Part shown: piece by piece, positions 18,626 to 28,322 of the stretch
Layout of the letters: the number at the start of each line of letters is the position of its first letter
Position numbering within the stretch: position 1 is the first letter of the stretch
Assembly (NCBI RefSeq): GCF_003957375.1
Contig: NZ_CP025473.1
Location: 1,389,501-1,453,500, forward strand
Direction: 5' to 3'
Length of the DNA: 64,000 nt
Source: Enterococcus mundtii
GTDB taxonomy: Bacteria > Bacillota > Bacilli > Lactobacillales > Enterococcaceae
Notes under the pieces: generated by a model
The model's input: only the letters and a program-made list of their open reading frames with translations
The model's database searches: none
Told to the model about the DNA's origin: nothing
Made by a program: the position numbers and the translations under genes

Positions 18626-19792
18626 TTATTTTCGATGCATTGGGATCGAATTGTTTCCGGGATGGACTAACAAGTACTGGATCACATCGATATTGCTCGA
18701 TTCAAAAGATGCGGCACAGGCTTGTAAATAAAGATCCCACATACGATAGAACCGATCACCCATCTCCTGAGTCACCCGCTCTTGAACCGCATGGAAACGT
18801 TGCGTCCAATGTTGTAATGTCCATTGGTAATCACGACGTAAACTTTCTAAGTCGATCACTTGTAGATCGTTTTCCGTGATATCCTTAATCAGTTCCATCA
18901 CACCGGGTACATAACCGCCAGGGAAAATATATTTATTGATCCACGCATTTGTTGCACCACCTTGTTGTCGGCTGATTCCATGAATTAAAGCAGTTCCTTT
19001 AGGTTTCAATAAATCTTTGACTACTTTGAAATATTCAGGTAGATTCTCTGACCCTACGTGTTCGAACATCCCAACACTGGTGATATGATCGAAAGTCTCC
19101 CCTTTCAACTCGCGGTAATCCATTAGAAATACACGACATTGGTCTTCTAGATGCTCTTCTTTGATTTTATTGGTGATGAAGTTATACTGTTCTTCACTGA
19201 GGGTAATACCAGTCGCTTTGACATGATATTCTTTTACAGCAGTAAATAGTAACGTTCCCCAGCCACAACCGATATCCAAGAGGGATTCCCCTTCTTTGAT
19301 AAATAGCTTATCTAAAATATGATGGACTTTATTGATCTGTGCTTGTTCTAGACTATCTTCTGGAGTTTTGAAATAAGCACAAGAGTACGTCAATGTTGAA
19401 TCAAGCCATAAGCGATAAAAATCATTGCCTAGGTCATAATGAGCATGGATATCCGCTTTATTTTGTTGCTTTGTGTGTTTCTCTTTTTTTGGTAACCACT
19501 TCAGATAATCTTTGCTACGCAAGAAACTATCGGTATGACTGTAAGCATCATTGATCAATGATTGGATATTCCCTTCGATTTCAATGCGATGATCCATATA
19601 AGCTTCCCCTAAAGAAAGAGAAGCATTTTTTGTCAACTCTTTGATTGGGATCTCTTCATTGAACGTGATTTTGATTTGCGGAGGGTTATCAGTATCCCCA
19701 TACTGCTTCGTCGTTCCATCCCAATAAGTGACTTCTACAGGAAGTGAAAAAGAGTGCGAAAATAGTTGATGATAAATTGTTTTTTCTAACAT
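18626..19792 (-). CDS. cfa: Cyclopropane-fatty-acyl-phospholipid synthase
   Basis: A 388-residue SAM-dependent methyltransferase that adds a methylene bridge to unsaturated acyl chains of membrane lipids, giving acid and stress resistance. Motifs: [14 protein letters not shown] (family signature), [13 protein letters not shown] (SAM motif I), [11 protein letters not shown] (lipid/SAM site) and FPGGYVPGV. The length is standard. ATG at 19792 follows TTAGGAGGATTATT. The frame extends 18 bases further but lacks support. It is monocistronic, with a terminator of the neighbouring operon just upstream. Confidence 0.95.
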   Translation of the reverse strand: MLEKTIYHQLFSHSFSLPVEVTYWDGTTKQYGDTDNPPQIKITFNEEIPIKELTKNASLSLGEAYMDHRIEIEGNIQSLINDAYSHTDSFLRSKDYLKWLPKKEKHTKQQNKADIHAHYDLGNDFYRLWLDSTLTYSCAYFKTPEDSLEQAQINKVHHILDKLFIKEGESLLDIGCGWGTLLFTAVKEYHVKATGITLSEEQYNFITNKIKEEHLEDQCRVFLMDYRELKGETFDHITSVGMFEHVGSENLPEYFKVVKDLLKPKGTALIHGISRQQGGATNAWINKYIFPGGYVPGVMELIKDITENDLQVIDLESLRRDYQWTLQHWTQRFHAVQERVTQEMGDRFYRMWDLYLQACAASFESSNIDVIQYLLVHPGNNSIPMHRK

Positions 19793-19905
19793 AATAATCC
19801 TCCTAAACAAAAATTACACTATTACGTTATACCTATTTCGTCAAAGAATCAACAGATTACAGGGAATAAATCAAAGCTTTTTGAAAATCTCAGAAACACC
19901 AAAAT

Positions 19906-19953
19906 AAAGAATGTAAGGAGGAAGACATTTCTGCTTCCCCTCTTACATTCTTT
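19906..19953. terminator. Terminator of the maltodextrin operon
   Basis: AAAGAATGTAAG...GGAAG pairs with CTTCC...CTTACATTCTTT, with A and T runs on both sides. It lies 15 bases after the yvdJ stop. Confidence 0.85.
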
Positions 19954-19967
19954 ATTTTTCGATTCGA

Positions 19968-20789
19968 TCAGACTTGGATCGCTTTTGAATCTTTGAAGCC
20001 AGTTTTAGCGAAAATCCATAGTAACAATAAAACGGCTATAGTCGACTGGATTCCCATCATCAAGACAAAATCAAAATGGATAAAACCGACAAAACCAGCA
20101 ATTATCGAACTCACACCTAGAACATTCAACATCAAATTTGCGCTCTCTTTAAAGTTTTTTATAGAAGAAAATTTGCTTTTTCTTGTTAGCCATAAAAAGA
20201 AGGCAGCGCCGAACAAAATCAATCCAGTCATGATAAACAATAAAATACCTAACGTCAAACTGTAAGATAAAATAATCATCGGTCGATTACTCGCATAAAA
20301 TTCATTCTCTAAAAACTGTTCAAACTCTTTAGGACTTGTTATTCTCATAAAATCAAATGAGGAGGGATACGCCATATTGTATTCTCGTGTTTGTCCATCC
20401 TCTTCTTGACGGATCGTCCAGCTGGTCTCTTCAAAATTGATTGCGGCTCCTCTTTCTGCCATTTCTTCTGTCGTTAGTGCTGTTCCGATGATGACATCGT
20501 TTGTTACACTGATGATCTCAGAGTCAGCAGTTAATCGACCATTCGTAAGTTGTAGTTCACGTAAGCGTGCCACCCCTTCCTGATTGATCAACGTATTCAC
20601 CGATAAGAATTGTTCCATCGGGATTGCCGAGACTTGATTCGTATAAAATAAAGTAATCGGCATGACCATAAAAGAAATCAGAAACAGAAAAATCATGATA
20701 AATTTTGGCCAAGAGAGTTGTTTTCTACCTAAAAACAACTGTTTTGGACTTCTTAAGCTTGAAAAGTAATTGAGTGGGAATTTATCCAT
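19968..20789 (-). CDS. DUF1189 family maltodextrin-operon membrane protein
   Basis: A 273-residue membrane protein of the YvdJ/MalA (DUF1189) type. One hydrophobic helix lies near residues 30-50 and three or four more in the C-terminal 110 residues, with an extracellular domain between them. The start YFSSLRSPKQLFLGRKQLSWPKFIMIFLFL is typical. The gene is the last of the maltodextrin operon, 12 bases after mdxG. Its precise job in maltodextrin use is not established. The adjacent permeases are the basis of its link to sugar uptake. Confidence 0.85.
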   Translation of the reverse strand: MDKFPLNYFSSLRSPKQLFLGRKQLSWPKFIMIFLFLISFMVMPITLFYTNQVSAIPMEQFLSVNTLINQEGVARLRELQLTNGRLTADSEIISVTNDVIIGTALTTEEMAERGAAINFEETSWTIRQEEDGQTREYNMAYPSSFDFMRITSPKEFEQFLENEFYASNRPMIILSYSLTLGILLFIMTGLILFGAAFFLWLTRKSKFSSIKNFKESANLMLNVLGVSSIIAGFVGFIHFDFVLMMGIQSTIAVLLLLWIFAKTGFKDSKAIQV

Positions 20790-20801
20790 AGCAAACGACT
20801 C

Positions 20802-21653
20802 CTAACCTTTGGTCCCGCCTGATGTCAGTCCGGTCACAAAGTTTTTTTGTAAAAAGAAGAACAATAAACATATTGGTACAGCAATCAAGATCGCTCCCGC
20901 CGCAAACAGAGAAACGCGTTGGTTGGTTACATCAGAAATAAAGGTTTGTAATCCGACTGCGACTGTTTGATTTTCAGGTGTACGAAGTAGGAAACGTGCC
21001 AACATGAAGTCACCAAATGGCCCCATAAATGCCCAAAGCGCTTGGACTGCGATCATTGGTTTGACTAATGGCAAGACGATTTGTAAGAAAATTCTAAAGT
21101 GTCCTGCACCATCCAATTTAGCAGATTCATCTAAATCGATTGGGACTGTATCGAAGTATCCTTTCATCAACCAAGTGTTCATTGGGATTCCGCCACCGAT
21201 ATAAATCATTGTCAGGAACCAATAACGATCCAATGCACCTAATAGAAAGGCCATAACATAAAAAGCGGTCAATGCTGCCATTGTTGGTACCATTTGGATC
21301 ACTAGAAAGAACATCAAACTTGATTTTCTTCCGATGAAACGATAACGACTATAGGTATAACCGGCAAGTGTCACAACAGTTACTTGAATGACCATCGTTA
21401 AAACAGAAATGATCAACGTATTTTTATACCACGTACCATACAAGGTTTCATTGAATAAGCGAGAAAAATTATTTAAGGTCCAATCACCGGAGAAATCCAA
21501 ACTAAAAGCAGCGATATTCCCGGGTTTGAAAGCAGTACTAGCTGTGATCAATAACGGATAGATGATAATGATCGACAATAGGATCAAAAACACATAAGTA
21601 AAGAAATGCGAAAGTCTCCGTTGGAACTTAGCACTTGTACTAAATTTTTTCAT
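20802..21653 (-). CDS. mdxG: Maltodextrin ABC transporter permease (MalG/MdxG)
   Basis: A 283-residue permease with six membrane segments. The EAA loop is seen as [28 protein letters not shown], which docks the ATPase. It ends in [12 protein letters not shown], the ending typical of MalG. Together with MdxF it forms the membrane channel. No ATPase gene is present in the operon, so a shared MsmX/MsmK-type ATPase encoded elsewhere is probably used (inference from related Firmicutes). It starts two bases after the mdxF stop. Confidence 0.93.
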   Translation of the reverse strand: MKKFSTSAKFQRRLSHFFTYVFLILLSIIIIYPLLITASTAFKPGNIAAFSLDFSGDWTLNNFSRLFNETLYGTWYKNTLIISVLTMVIQVTVVTLAGYTYSRYRFIGRKSSLMFFLVIQMVPTMAALTAFYVMAFLLGALDRYWFLTMIYIGGGIPMNTWLMKGYFDTVPIDLDESAKLDGAGHFRIFLQIVLPLVKPMIAVQALWAFMGPFGDFMLARFLLRTPENQTVAVGLQTFISDVTNQRVSLFAAGAILIAVPICLLFFFLQKNFVTGLTSGGTKG

Positions 21654-21655
21654 GA

Positions 21656-22954
21656 CTAGTCCTCCATTTTGAACGCATTAGTTTTCTTGAATACCAACAG
21701 AGAAACGGCAATGACGATCATCGAAATGATCAGCGTGATCGCAGAAGCCATCGAATACTGTGGCGAGGTCCCAGTGGTCAATTTATAGATCCACGAAATC
21801 AAGATATCCGTTGATCCTGCACCACCACCGACACTTCCCGGTCCCCCATTATTGAAGAGGTAGATCATGGAGAAGTTATTGAAGTTCCCTGTATACTGTG
21901 TGATGAACGTTGGTGCTGCTACAAGAAAGATTGCTGGTAATGTGATACTTGAAAAACGCTGCCAAGCATTCGCACCATCGATTTTCGCTGCTTCGTAAAG
22001 ATCTTCAGAAATCGATTGTAAGATACCTGTGACCATCACATAGATATAAGGAAAACCTAACCAACCTTGTATCAAGATGATTGCGACTTTTGTCCAGTTC
22101 GGATCAGTTTTCCAAGGAACGGAGGCAATATCTACAAAGGGGATATTATTCAAGAATGGAATAACTTGCGTGTTGATTGCTCCCACACTATCGTTAAAGA
22201 TATTTGAAAAACTCATGATCGTGATAAATGCTGGGACTGCCCATGGTAAAAGGAAAATAATTCCAAAAACACGTTTGAATTTGATGAATTTTTGGTGCGC
22301 GATCACTGCTGTAAATACGCCTAACGTGATTTGTAAAGTAGTTGCACAAAGCGTCCAGATGACGGTCCAAGAGAACACGGCAACAAATGTATTTCGATAT
22401 GAACTTAAAAAGAAAATACTGAAAAAGTTTTCTGCTCCCACCCAGTCGATCAAACTTGCTGGTGGGATGTGTTGGAAATCATAGTTTGTAAATGCTGTAA
22501 ATAACGTCACTAGCACCGGAAAGATGATCGTGAAAATCATCAATAGATACGCTGGAAGCGTCAAGAGATAAGGAAAGCCTTCATCACCCACATTATGTAT
22601 GACTTCCTTCATTGTTCGATTGATCTTTTTCCCTTCTTTTCTCATGACTGCGACACGTTTTGCATCTACTAGATTGATGAAATAAAAAAATAAAAACAAG
22701 GCTGTCACAATCAATTGCAAAGTTCCTTGGATCAACATAAATAATGAGTGATCTTCCATTGGTACACTCCCTAAAGTAACTAAACCTATTAAGGATTGAA
22801 AACCACCTAAAACCATTTGGATGATAAATCCGATAAATAGTGCTAAAAATACGACCCCTTTAAATACTTGACCATTTGCAAATTGGCCCAGTCCTGGAAT
22901 GATCGAACGTAACATCGTGCCTTTGACATTGACCGCTGTATCTTCGTGTTGCAT
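21656..22954 (-). CDS. mdxF: Maltodextrin ABC transporter permease (MalF/MdxF)
   Basis: A 432-residue permease with about eight membrane segments. The long N-terminal part ([21 protein letters not shown], then two helices) is the usual MalF extension. The EAA loop reads [24 protein letters not shown]. It partners MdxG. ATG 22954 follows AGAGGGGGGAACAACACC. A 144-base gap containing a stem (GGAGCTGTG...CACAGCTCC, 23049-23080) separates it from mdxE, which may attenuate transcription after the abundant binding protein. Confidence 0.93.
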   Translation of the reverse strand: MQHEDTAVNVKGTMLRSIIPGLGQFANGQVFKGVVFLALFIGFIIQMVLGGFQSLIGLVTLGSVPMEDHSLFMLIQGTLQLIVTALFLFFYFINLVDAKRVAVMRKEGKKINRTMKEVIHNVGDEGFPYLLTLPAYLLMIFTIIFPVLVTLFTAFTNYDFQHIPPASLIDWVGAENFFSIFFLSSYRNTFVAVFSWTVIWTLCATTLQITLGVFTAVIAHQKFIKFKRVFGIIFLLPWAVPAFITIMSFSNIFNDSVGAINTQVIPFLNNIPFVDIASVPWKTDPNWTKVAIILIQGWLGFPYIYVMVTGILQSISEDLYEAAKIDGANAWQRFSSITLPAIFLVAAPTFITQYTGNFNNFSMIYLFNNGGPGSVGGGAGSTDILISWIYKLTTGTSPQYSMASAITLIISMIVIAVSLLVFKKTNAFKMED

Positions 22955-23098
22955 GGTGTTGTTCCCCCCTCTTGATACTAAAAACAGGTGCTGTATGTTG
23001 AAGCGCCTTTTCTATAAAATCATCTCATGTTCATCAAAGGTAAAACATGGAGCTGAGAAGCAATTTCCTTCACAGCTCCAACCTTTTTTATGATCTAA

Positions 23099-24358
23099 TT
23101 AATATTTTTGCTCAATTGCTTCGCTGATCGTCTTCACTGCGTCGTCAGCCGATTCTTTTGGTGTTTTTCTGCCTGAACCAGCATCGAACATCAAGTTTTC
23201 TGCGCCTGTCCAAACTTCTGCCATCTCTGGAATATTTGGCATTGCTTGTGCTGTTTCATATTGTTCAATAACTGCAGTCGTCAATTCATCATTTGTGCCT
23301 TTTGCTGTTTCACGAGCCGCTTGATTGGCTGGTACTTCGTTGACCATTTCAAAGAATTTTTCTTGATTTTCTGTATTGGTTACATAATCTAACCATTTTT
23401 GAGCCACTTCTTTATTCTTAGAGTAGTTACTTACGACCCAACCTTTTCCTCCACCAAATGGTTGATAAGATTCACCATTATTCAATGTTGGGATTTTTGA
23501 TACGCCATAATTGATGTCGTTTTCTTGATAAGTTTGTGCTTGCCATGGGCCATCGATAATCGCTGCTGCCTTGTTTGACATGAACTGTTGGTTGACAAAG
23601 TCGCCAGCACTCTTGATATCTTGCATTCCTTTAGGCCAAACATTTTGGAACCAATCTGTAGCATAAGTGATTCCTTCTACTGCTCCTGCATTGTTTAACC
23701 CAATTTCAGATGGGTCTGTTCCATCTTCACCAAATACATAGCCACCGTAACCAGAAATCAAGCCATATGAATAATAAAAATCAGTCCATTTTGCTAAAAA
23801 TCCTGTATTCGTTCCTTCTTCAGATTCAAAATTGAAACGTTCATCTTTTGCTAACGCTTCCAAATCTTTGAAAGTTGTCGGTGCAGTGTCAACTAGATCT
23901 TTGTTATAGTATAAAACTAGTGTCTCGATAACTGCCGGTGCCCCATAGATTTTATCCTCATACGTTACTTGAGCTTTATCCGTATCATTGTAATCTGCTT
24001 CGTTCCCCAATTTCACTTCTGCCAAATGCCCTTGTTGTCCTAATGCTCCGATCCGGTCATAGGCTGCCATCATGACATCTGGTGCTTTTCCTGCGGGACC
24101 GTCCAACGCAAGCGATTCCAATTGTTCGAACATGTCTTTTTCGACTAACTTGATTTTAACGTCATTGTCTTCTTCAAATTTTGTTTTGATCTCATTGACA
24201 TAATCTTTGTAGCCAGAATCGACAGAAATCGTTAATGTTTTTCCATCTTCTTCATTTGCTGCAGTTGATGAACCACCATTACCACAGGCAGCAAGTCCCC
24301 CGATAAACCCTAAAGATAATGCGCCTAACCCGAATTTTTTTAGCAACTGTTTACTCAT
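23099..24358 (-). CDS. mdxE: Maltodextrin-binding lipoprotein (MdxE/MalE)
   Basis: A 419-residue extracellular solute-binding lipoprotein. The signal peptide ends at the lipobox LAAC. Residues 40-400 form a type 1 binding-protein fold with the family phrase AAIIDGPWQAQTYQENDINYGVSKIP and FGGGKGWVVS. It captures maltose or maltodextrin and delivers it to MdxFG. ATG 24358 has CGGAGGAAAAAAA upstream. It has its own promoter region with an operator (see 24399-24453). Sugar specificity is inferred from the adjacent neopullulanase-like gene. Confidence 0.93.
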   Translation of the reverse strand: MSKQLLKKFGLGALSLGFIGGLAACGNGGSSTAANEEDGKTLTISVDSGYKDYVNEIKTKFEEDNDVKIKLVEKDMFEQLESLALDGPAGKAPDVMMAAYDRIGALGQQGHLAEVKLGNEADYNDTDKAQVTYEDKIYGAPAVIETLVLYYNKDLVDTAPTTFKDLEALAKDERFNFESEEGTNTGFLAKWTDFYYSYGLISGYGGYVFGEDGTDPSEIGLNNAGAVEGITYATDWFQNVWPKGMQDIKSAGDFVNQQFMSNKAAAIIDGPWQAQTYQENDINYGVSKIPTLNNGESYQPFGGGKGWVVSNYSKNKEVAQKWLDYVTNTENQEKFFEMVNEVPANQAARETAKGTNDELTTAVIEQYETAQAMPNIPEMAEVWTGAENLMFDAGSGRKTPKESADDAVKTISEAIEQKY

Positions 24359-24398
24359 TTTTTTTCCTCCGATTCTATTCTATTCCTCTTACAATTTG

Positions 24399-24453
24399 AT
24401 TATATGTTTACAAAAGCTCGATTTGCAAACGCTTTCTCTATGTTACCGATAAC
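24399..24453 (-). promoter_or_regulatory. mdxE promoter with LacI-type operator and cre-like site
   Basis: On the minus strand a TTGCAA -35 (24423-24428) and TATAAT -10 (24399-24404) are separated by 18 bases. Overlapping or just upstream lie GAAAGCGTTTGC (24425-24436, like a catabolite-response element) and the near-palindrome GTTATCGGTAAC (24442-24453). The same palindrome occurs ahead of bbmA. This suggests control by a MalR-like repressor and CcpA. Neither regulator gene is in the window. Confidence 0.7.
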
Positions 24454-24456
24454 AAC

Positions 24457-26223
24457 TTAACAAAGGATCAAAAATCCATTCGTTTGGACTTCAGCTTTGC
24501 CGTCTTTTAAGATGTCACAATTTTGGCTGAACAACACATCATTTTCTAAATCGACCAAATACGATTCTGTTCCTTGATTGAAATAAGCATGAATGGTTTG
24601 CTGATCGAGATGACGAGTCAAGTGAATTTGTTCGTTTTTGTCGTCGATCAATCGCCAAGTCAGATCCCCTTCAATCAACACTTGTTGCACTTGTTTACGC
24701 ACACAGATCAATTCTTTGACGAACCCCTTCAATTCAAGATCTTGCTGGTCCTTTTCCCAGACCATACATTTTCGACAATCAGGATCATCATGACCTGTCA
24801 TGCCGATTTCTGTTCCGTAGTAGATACAAGGCGCCCCTTTTTGTAAGAACATGAAAGCTAACACTGATTTCATCAGTTCCTTGTCCTCTTTACACAAAGT
24901 CAAGATTCTTGCTGTATCATGAGAATCCAATAAATTGAATGTCCCTTCATTGACTTGATCACGATAAAGCATTTGCTGATGATTCATGCCACTGACCATT
25001 TGAGTAGGTGTGATTTTTTTATGGACGAAATAGTCTTTGATCGAATCCATAAAGGCGTAGTTCATCACCGCATGGAATTCATCGCCCTGTAACCAAGCTT
25101 GAGAAGAATGCCAAATTTCGCCTAAAATATAAATATCAGGTTTGATCGTAGTGACGGCTTCTCTGAATTTCTTCCAAAAATGATGATCCACTTCATTCGC
25201 CACATCTAATCGCCATCCATCGATATCAAATTCCTTGACCCAATACGTGGCAATGTCTAATAAATAATCTTGTACTTCTTGATTTGCTGTATTGAGCTTA
25301 GGCATAAATGGCGTAAAAGCAAAGGTGTCATATGCCAGATTTTCGGCTGTTTCAGGAACATCTGTCATTTGATAGGCATCCACTGGAAATGAATGGATGT
25401 GGAACCAGTTTTTGTAGCGGGATTTCTCGCCATTTTCGATGACATCTTGCCATTGTGGTGCATGACTCCCCATATGATTGAACACGGCATCCAGCATGAT
25501 TCGGATTCCTTTATCATGCGCTTTTGTGATCAACTCTTTCAATAACTCTTTATCACCAAATTGTGGATCGACCGCATAGTAATCGATCGTGTCATATTTA
25601 TGATTCGAGGTTGCTTCAAAAATAGGACAGAAATAAATTCCTGTGATCCCTAAGTCGGCTAGGTAATCAAGATGATCGATCACCCCTTGAAGATCTCCTC
25701 CAAAGAAATCTTCTCGATCAGGTTCTTTACTTCCCCAAGGCAACGTACCTTTAGGATCATTCGTTGGATCACCATTCGCAAAGCGTTCAGGAAATATTTG
25801 ATACCAAATCGTCTGTTTTGCCCATTCAGGTACTTTGAAGCGATCGATTTGTTGAAAATATGGCATACGGAAATAATAGTTTGCATTCGCCAATGTTTCT
25901 TCCTGGTAAGGGAATATTCCTTGGTCTCCGTAAAAACAATCCATCCCATCAATTCCCACGATGTGAAAACCGTATTGCAATCGTCTGGTATCACTCGTCA
26001 ACTCGATTTCCCAGTAATCATGAAGAAGTGTACTTAACCCTTTTTTCATTGGTTGTTCTTTTAAATACCAATTTTCTGAGAAAATCGTATATGGATCTCC
26101 GCTGATCACAGAAACTTGTTTGACATCATCTTTACTTGTTCGTAAGCGAATCCGCATCGTTGTGTCACTGTATAAATAAGCAAATTCACTTTCGGGTCGA
26201 TGATAAATTGCTGCAGTATTCAT
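24457..26223 (-). CDS. bbmA: Neopullulanase / cyclomaltodextrinase-type glycoside hydrolase family 13 enzyme
   Basis: A 588-residue intracellular GH13 enzyme with an N-terminal starch-binding-like domain (about residues 1-120), a TIM barrel and a C-terminal beta domain. GH13 regions are visible: DAVFNH (I), GWRLDVANEVDH with the nucleophile aspartate (II), LGEIWH with the acid/base glutamate (III), and LLDSHDTARI (IV). It degrades imported maltodextrins. There is no signal peptide. I start at 26223 because AAGGGAGGACTGAA lies upstream. The frame open to 26259 lacks a site. First gene of the maltodextrin operon. The symbol follows the equivalent genes in Firmicutes. Confidence 0.9.
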   Translation of the reverse strand: MNTAAIYHRPESEFAYLYSDTTMRIRLRTSKDDVKQVSVISGDPYTIFSENWYLKEQPMKKGLSTLLHDYWEIELTSDTRRLQYGFHIVGIDGMDCFYGDQGIFPYQEETLANANYYFRMPYFQQIDRFKVPEWAKQTIWYQIFPERFANGDPTNDPKGTLPWGSKEPDREDFFGGDLQGVIDHLDYLADLGITGIYFCPIFEATSNHKYDTIDYYAVDPQFGDKELLKELITKAHDKGIRIMLDAVFNHMGSHAPQWQDVIENGEKSRYKNWFHIHSFPVDAYQMTDVPETAENLAYDTFAFTPFMPKLNTANQEVQDYLLDIATYWVKEFDIDGWRLDVANEVDHHFWKKFREAVTTIKPDIYILGEIWHSSQAWLQGDEFHAVMNYAFMDSIKDYFVHKKITPTQMVSGMNHQQMLYRDQVNEGTFNLLDSHDTARILTLCKEDKELMKSVLAFMFLQKGAPCIYYGTEIGMTGHDDPDCRKCMVWEKDQQDLELKGFVKELICVRKQVQQVLIEGDLTWRLIDDKNEQIHLTRHLDQQTIHAYFNQGTESYLVDLENDVLFSQNCDILKDGKAEVQTNGFLILC

Positions 26224-26283
26224 TTCAGTCCTCCCTTGTTTTTCAGTTAACAAAAACAACTATAAAAGATAACCAACCGAAAG

Positions 26284-26314
26284 ACAACGCTTACATTGTT
26301 GTTATCGGTAACAA
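26284..26314 (-). promoter_or_regulatory. Operator and cre-like site upstream of bbmA
   Basis: On the minus strand TTGTTACCGATAACAA (26299-26314) is a near-perfect palindrome identical in its core to the one before mdxE. Next to it AATGTAAGCGTTGT (26284-26297) matches the catabolite-response consensus at most positions. Both lie 60-90 bases before the bbmA start. Confidence 0.7.
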
Positions 26315-26331
26315 GATTTTTTAGCAAAAAA

Positions 26332-26376
26332 AAGATGAATGGCACACTGTTTACAAAACATGCGTGATTCATCTTC
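26332..26376 (-). terminator. Terminator of the men operon
   Basis: AAGATGAAT...TGTTT pairs with AAACA...ATTCATCTT, followed on the minus strand by eight T. It starts seven bases after the menC stop. Confidence 0.85.
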
Positions 26377-26382
26377 TTGACG

Positions 26383-27504
26383 CTATTTATTTACATAGGT
26401 TTTCTGATCATATGCATACTTTAACAACTGCTCTTCTTGCCATGTGACACCAATCCCTGATTGACCAGGAATCCTTAAATGTCCATTTGTGATTCGTGCT
26501 TTGGGTTCGACGATATCATCATAGAAATAGCGATCAAAAGCAGACAAGTCTCCTGGAAAAGTAAAGCAATCTTGACTTGCAAAATGCAGATTCATCGCTC
26601 GACCGACTCCGGATTCAAACATCCCACCTAACCAAACGAGCAAGTCATTTTCCTGACAAAAATTGACGATCCTTAAAGCCTCAGTGATCCCTCCGACTCT
26701 GGGAATCTTTAAATTGATTGCTCGACAACTTCCCAGTGCATGAGCTGTTTTCACGTCTTCCAGTGTTCGAATATTCTCATCGAGACAAACTGCTGTTTTG
26801 ATTTCCTTTTGAAGTATGGCATGGTCAACATAGTCACGAGGGTGAAAAGGTTGTTCGATCAGCGCAAGCTTCAAGGCATCCATTTTCTTCAATAACGACA
26901 AATCGCTGATCGTATAAGCAGAATTCGCATCAGCCATCAATTGGATCTCTGGATATTGCTCACGCAACACTTGCAGTGGCACTAAGTCATTGCCAGGAGT
27001 GATTTTCAACTTGATTCGTTGGTACCCTTGATCAACATAAGTTTTTGCAGTCGCAAGTAAATCTATCGGGTTGTCATGGACACCAATACTGACACCTACG
27101 GGAATCGCTGATCGTTCGGCGGAAAACAACTTTTGTAATGGACGCCCTATTCGACGAGCATAAAGATCCCAAACTGCTGTTTCGACAGCTGATTTTGCCA
27201 TAAAATTCCCTTGCGTATGTTTGAAAGCTGACCAAATTTCTTCTGGGTGTGAGAAGTCAAGTTCGAATAAGCAAGGAATCAGCTCTTTTTGTAATACCGA
27301 TCGACTCATATCAATCGTTTCTTCAATGTAATCTGCACGTTCAAAAGCGACCAACTCGCCGATCCCCTGATTCCCTAACTCATCTTCCACGATCAACAAA
27401 TCAAAAGCTTTTGTTTCTAATCGACCATAACTCGTTCTGAAAGGTGTTACTAAGGGTAGTCGCAAACAGTACTGTTGGATGTTGACTATTTTGATGGCGT
27501 CCAC
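26383..27504 (-). CDS. menC: o-Succinylbenzoate synthase
   Basis: A 373-residue enolase-superfamily enzyme that dehydrates SHCHC to o-succinylbenzoate in menaquinone synthesis. The catalytic lysine pair (KLKIT near residue 163), DANSAYT (Mg2+ aspartate), EQPF and LDENI (metal ligands) and KIPRVGG are visible. The start is set at GTG 27504, overlapping menH by 19 bases. Its Shine-Dalgarno (GGGAG) is too close to be ideal, so the exact start is uncertain. Translational coupling to menH may compensate. Last gene of the men operon. Confidence 0.92.
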   Translation of the reverse strand: MDAIKIVNIQQYCLRLPLVTPFRTSYGRLETKAFDLLIVEDELGNQGIGELVAFERADYIEETIDMSRSVLQKELIPCLFELDFSHPEEIWSAFKHTQGNFMAKSAVETAVWDLYARRIGRPLQKLFSAERSAIPVGVSIGVHDNPIDLLATAKTYVDQGYQRIKLKITPGNDLVPLQVLREQYPEIQLMADANSAYTISDLSLLKKMDALKLALIEQPFHPRDYVDHAILQKEIKTAVCLDENIRTLEDVKTAHALGSCRAINLKIPRVGGITEALRIVNFCQENDLLVWLGGMFESGVGRAMNLHFASQDCFTFPGDLSAFDRYFYDDIVEPKARITNGHLRIPGQSGIGVTWQEEQLLKYAYDQKTYVNK

Positions 27505-28322
27505 TCCCTTTCCATTTCACTGATCCAAGTAGTGACAGTTGTCTCAAATAGCTCAGGTTGCTCGATGTGACAACAGTGCCCACAATCCGCAAGGACGTGG
27601 CAACAAAAAATCTCTTTAACGTTTGTCATTTGTTTACCGATCTTTTGGAACTTCTCATCCTTTTGACCAACAAGATACAATAGTGGGCATTCGATACTCG
27701 CTAAATCTGGCCAATAATTTTTTTGCGCGCCAGTTCCCATATAGTAAAGACATAATGCTAAACCTAGTTTATTTTGAGCAAGTCGTTCGTTTCTTACTCT
27801 GCTTTTTTGTTCCAAAGATAGCGCCTGTTGTGAAGCGAATAATGGCAACTTCTCCCAATCATCAACAAAATCACTCAAAGGCTTTCTCAATAAACGTAAA
27901 GCAAGTTTTCGATCAGCTTTTTTTCGATGGTTTCGTTGCAGTTCATCTGCAATTCCTGCAGTTCCGCCTTCTAAAATGAGGCCTTTGATCCCTTGTGGCC
28001 GTTCGAGCGCCCAAGCAAGTGCTACTCGAGCCCCCATCGAGTAGCCTAATACATAAAAAGAAGGAATTTTTAATAATGAGACTAAACTCGCCAAATCAGT
28101 TACCAATGACGTAAGTTGGTAACGGTAAGGATGAAGGTAAACCGCTGTTTTTCCATGACCGATCAAATCAATGGCTAAGTAATTAAACTGAGGATTCTCA
28201 AACATAAACGTTTGTGTACTACCGGTAAAGCCATGCAAACAAATAACCGTTGGCTGTTTTGGATCAGTTTGGTGTAACCAACGGTAATAGTAAGCCACCC
28301 CACGTACAGTCTTAACTGGCAT
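27486..28322 (-). CDS. menH: MenH-type alpha/beta hydrolase (SHCHC synthase)
   Basis: A 278-residue alpha/beta hydrolase. CLHGFTGS is the oxyanion region, YSMGARVALA carries the nucleophilic serine (GYSMG), and the catalytic histidine is in LADCGHCCHIEQPELF. In the pathway it eliminates pyruvate from SEPHCHC. The start at 28322 overlaps the menD stop by one base and has AGGAGGAAATAG upstream. A longer frame (to 28364) lies wholly within menD and is rejected. Position between menD and menC confirms the assignment. Confidence 0.92.
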   Translation of the reverse strand: MPVKTVRGVAYYYRWLHQTDPKQPTVICLHGFTGSTQTFMFENPQFNYLAIDLIGHGKTAVYLHPYRYQLTSLVTDLASLVSLLKIPSFYVLGYSMGARVALAWALERPQGIKGLILEGGTAGIADELQRNHRKKADRKLALRLLRKPLSDFVDDWEKLPLFASQQALSLEQKSRVRNERLAQNKLGLALCLYYMGTGAQKNYWPDLASIECPLLYLVGQKDEKFQKIGKQMTNVKEIFCCHVLADCGHCCHIEQPELFETTVTTWISEMEREWTPSK

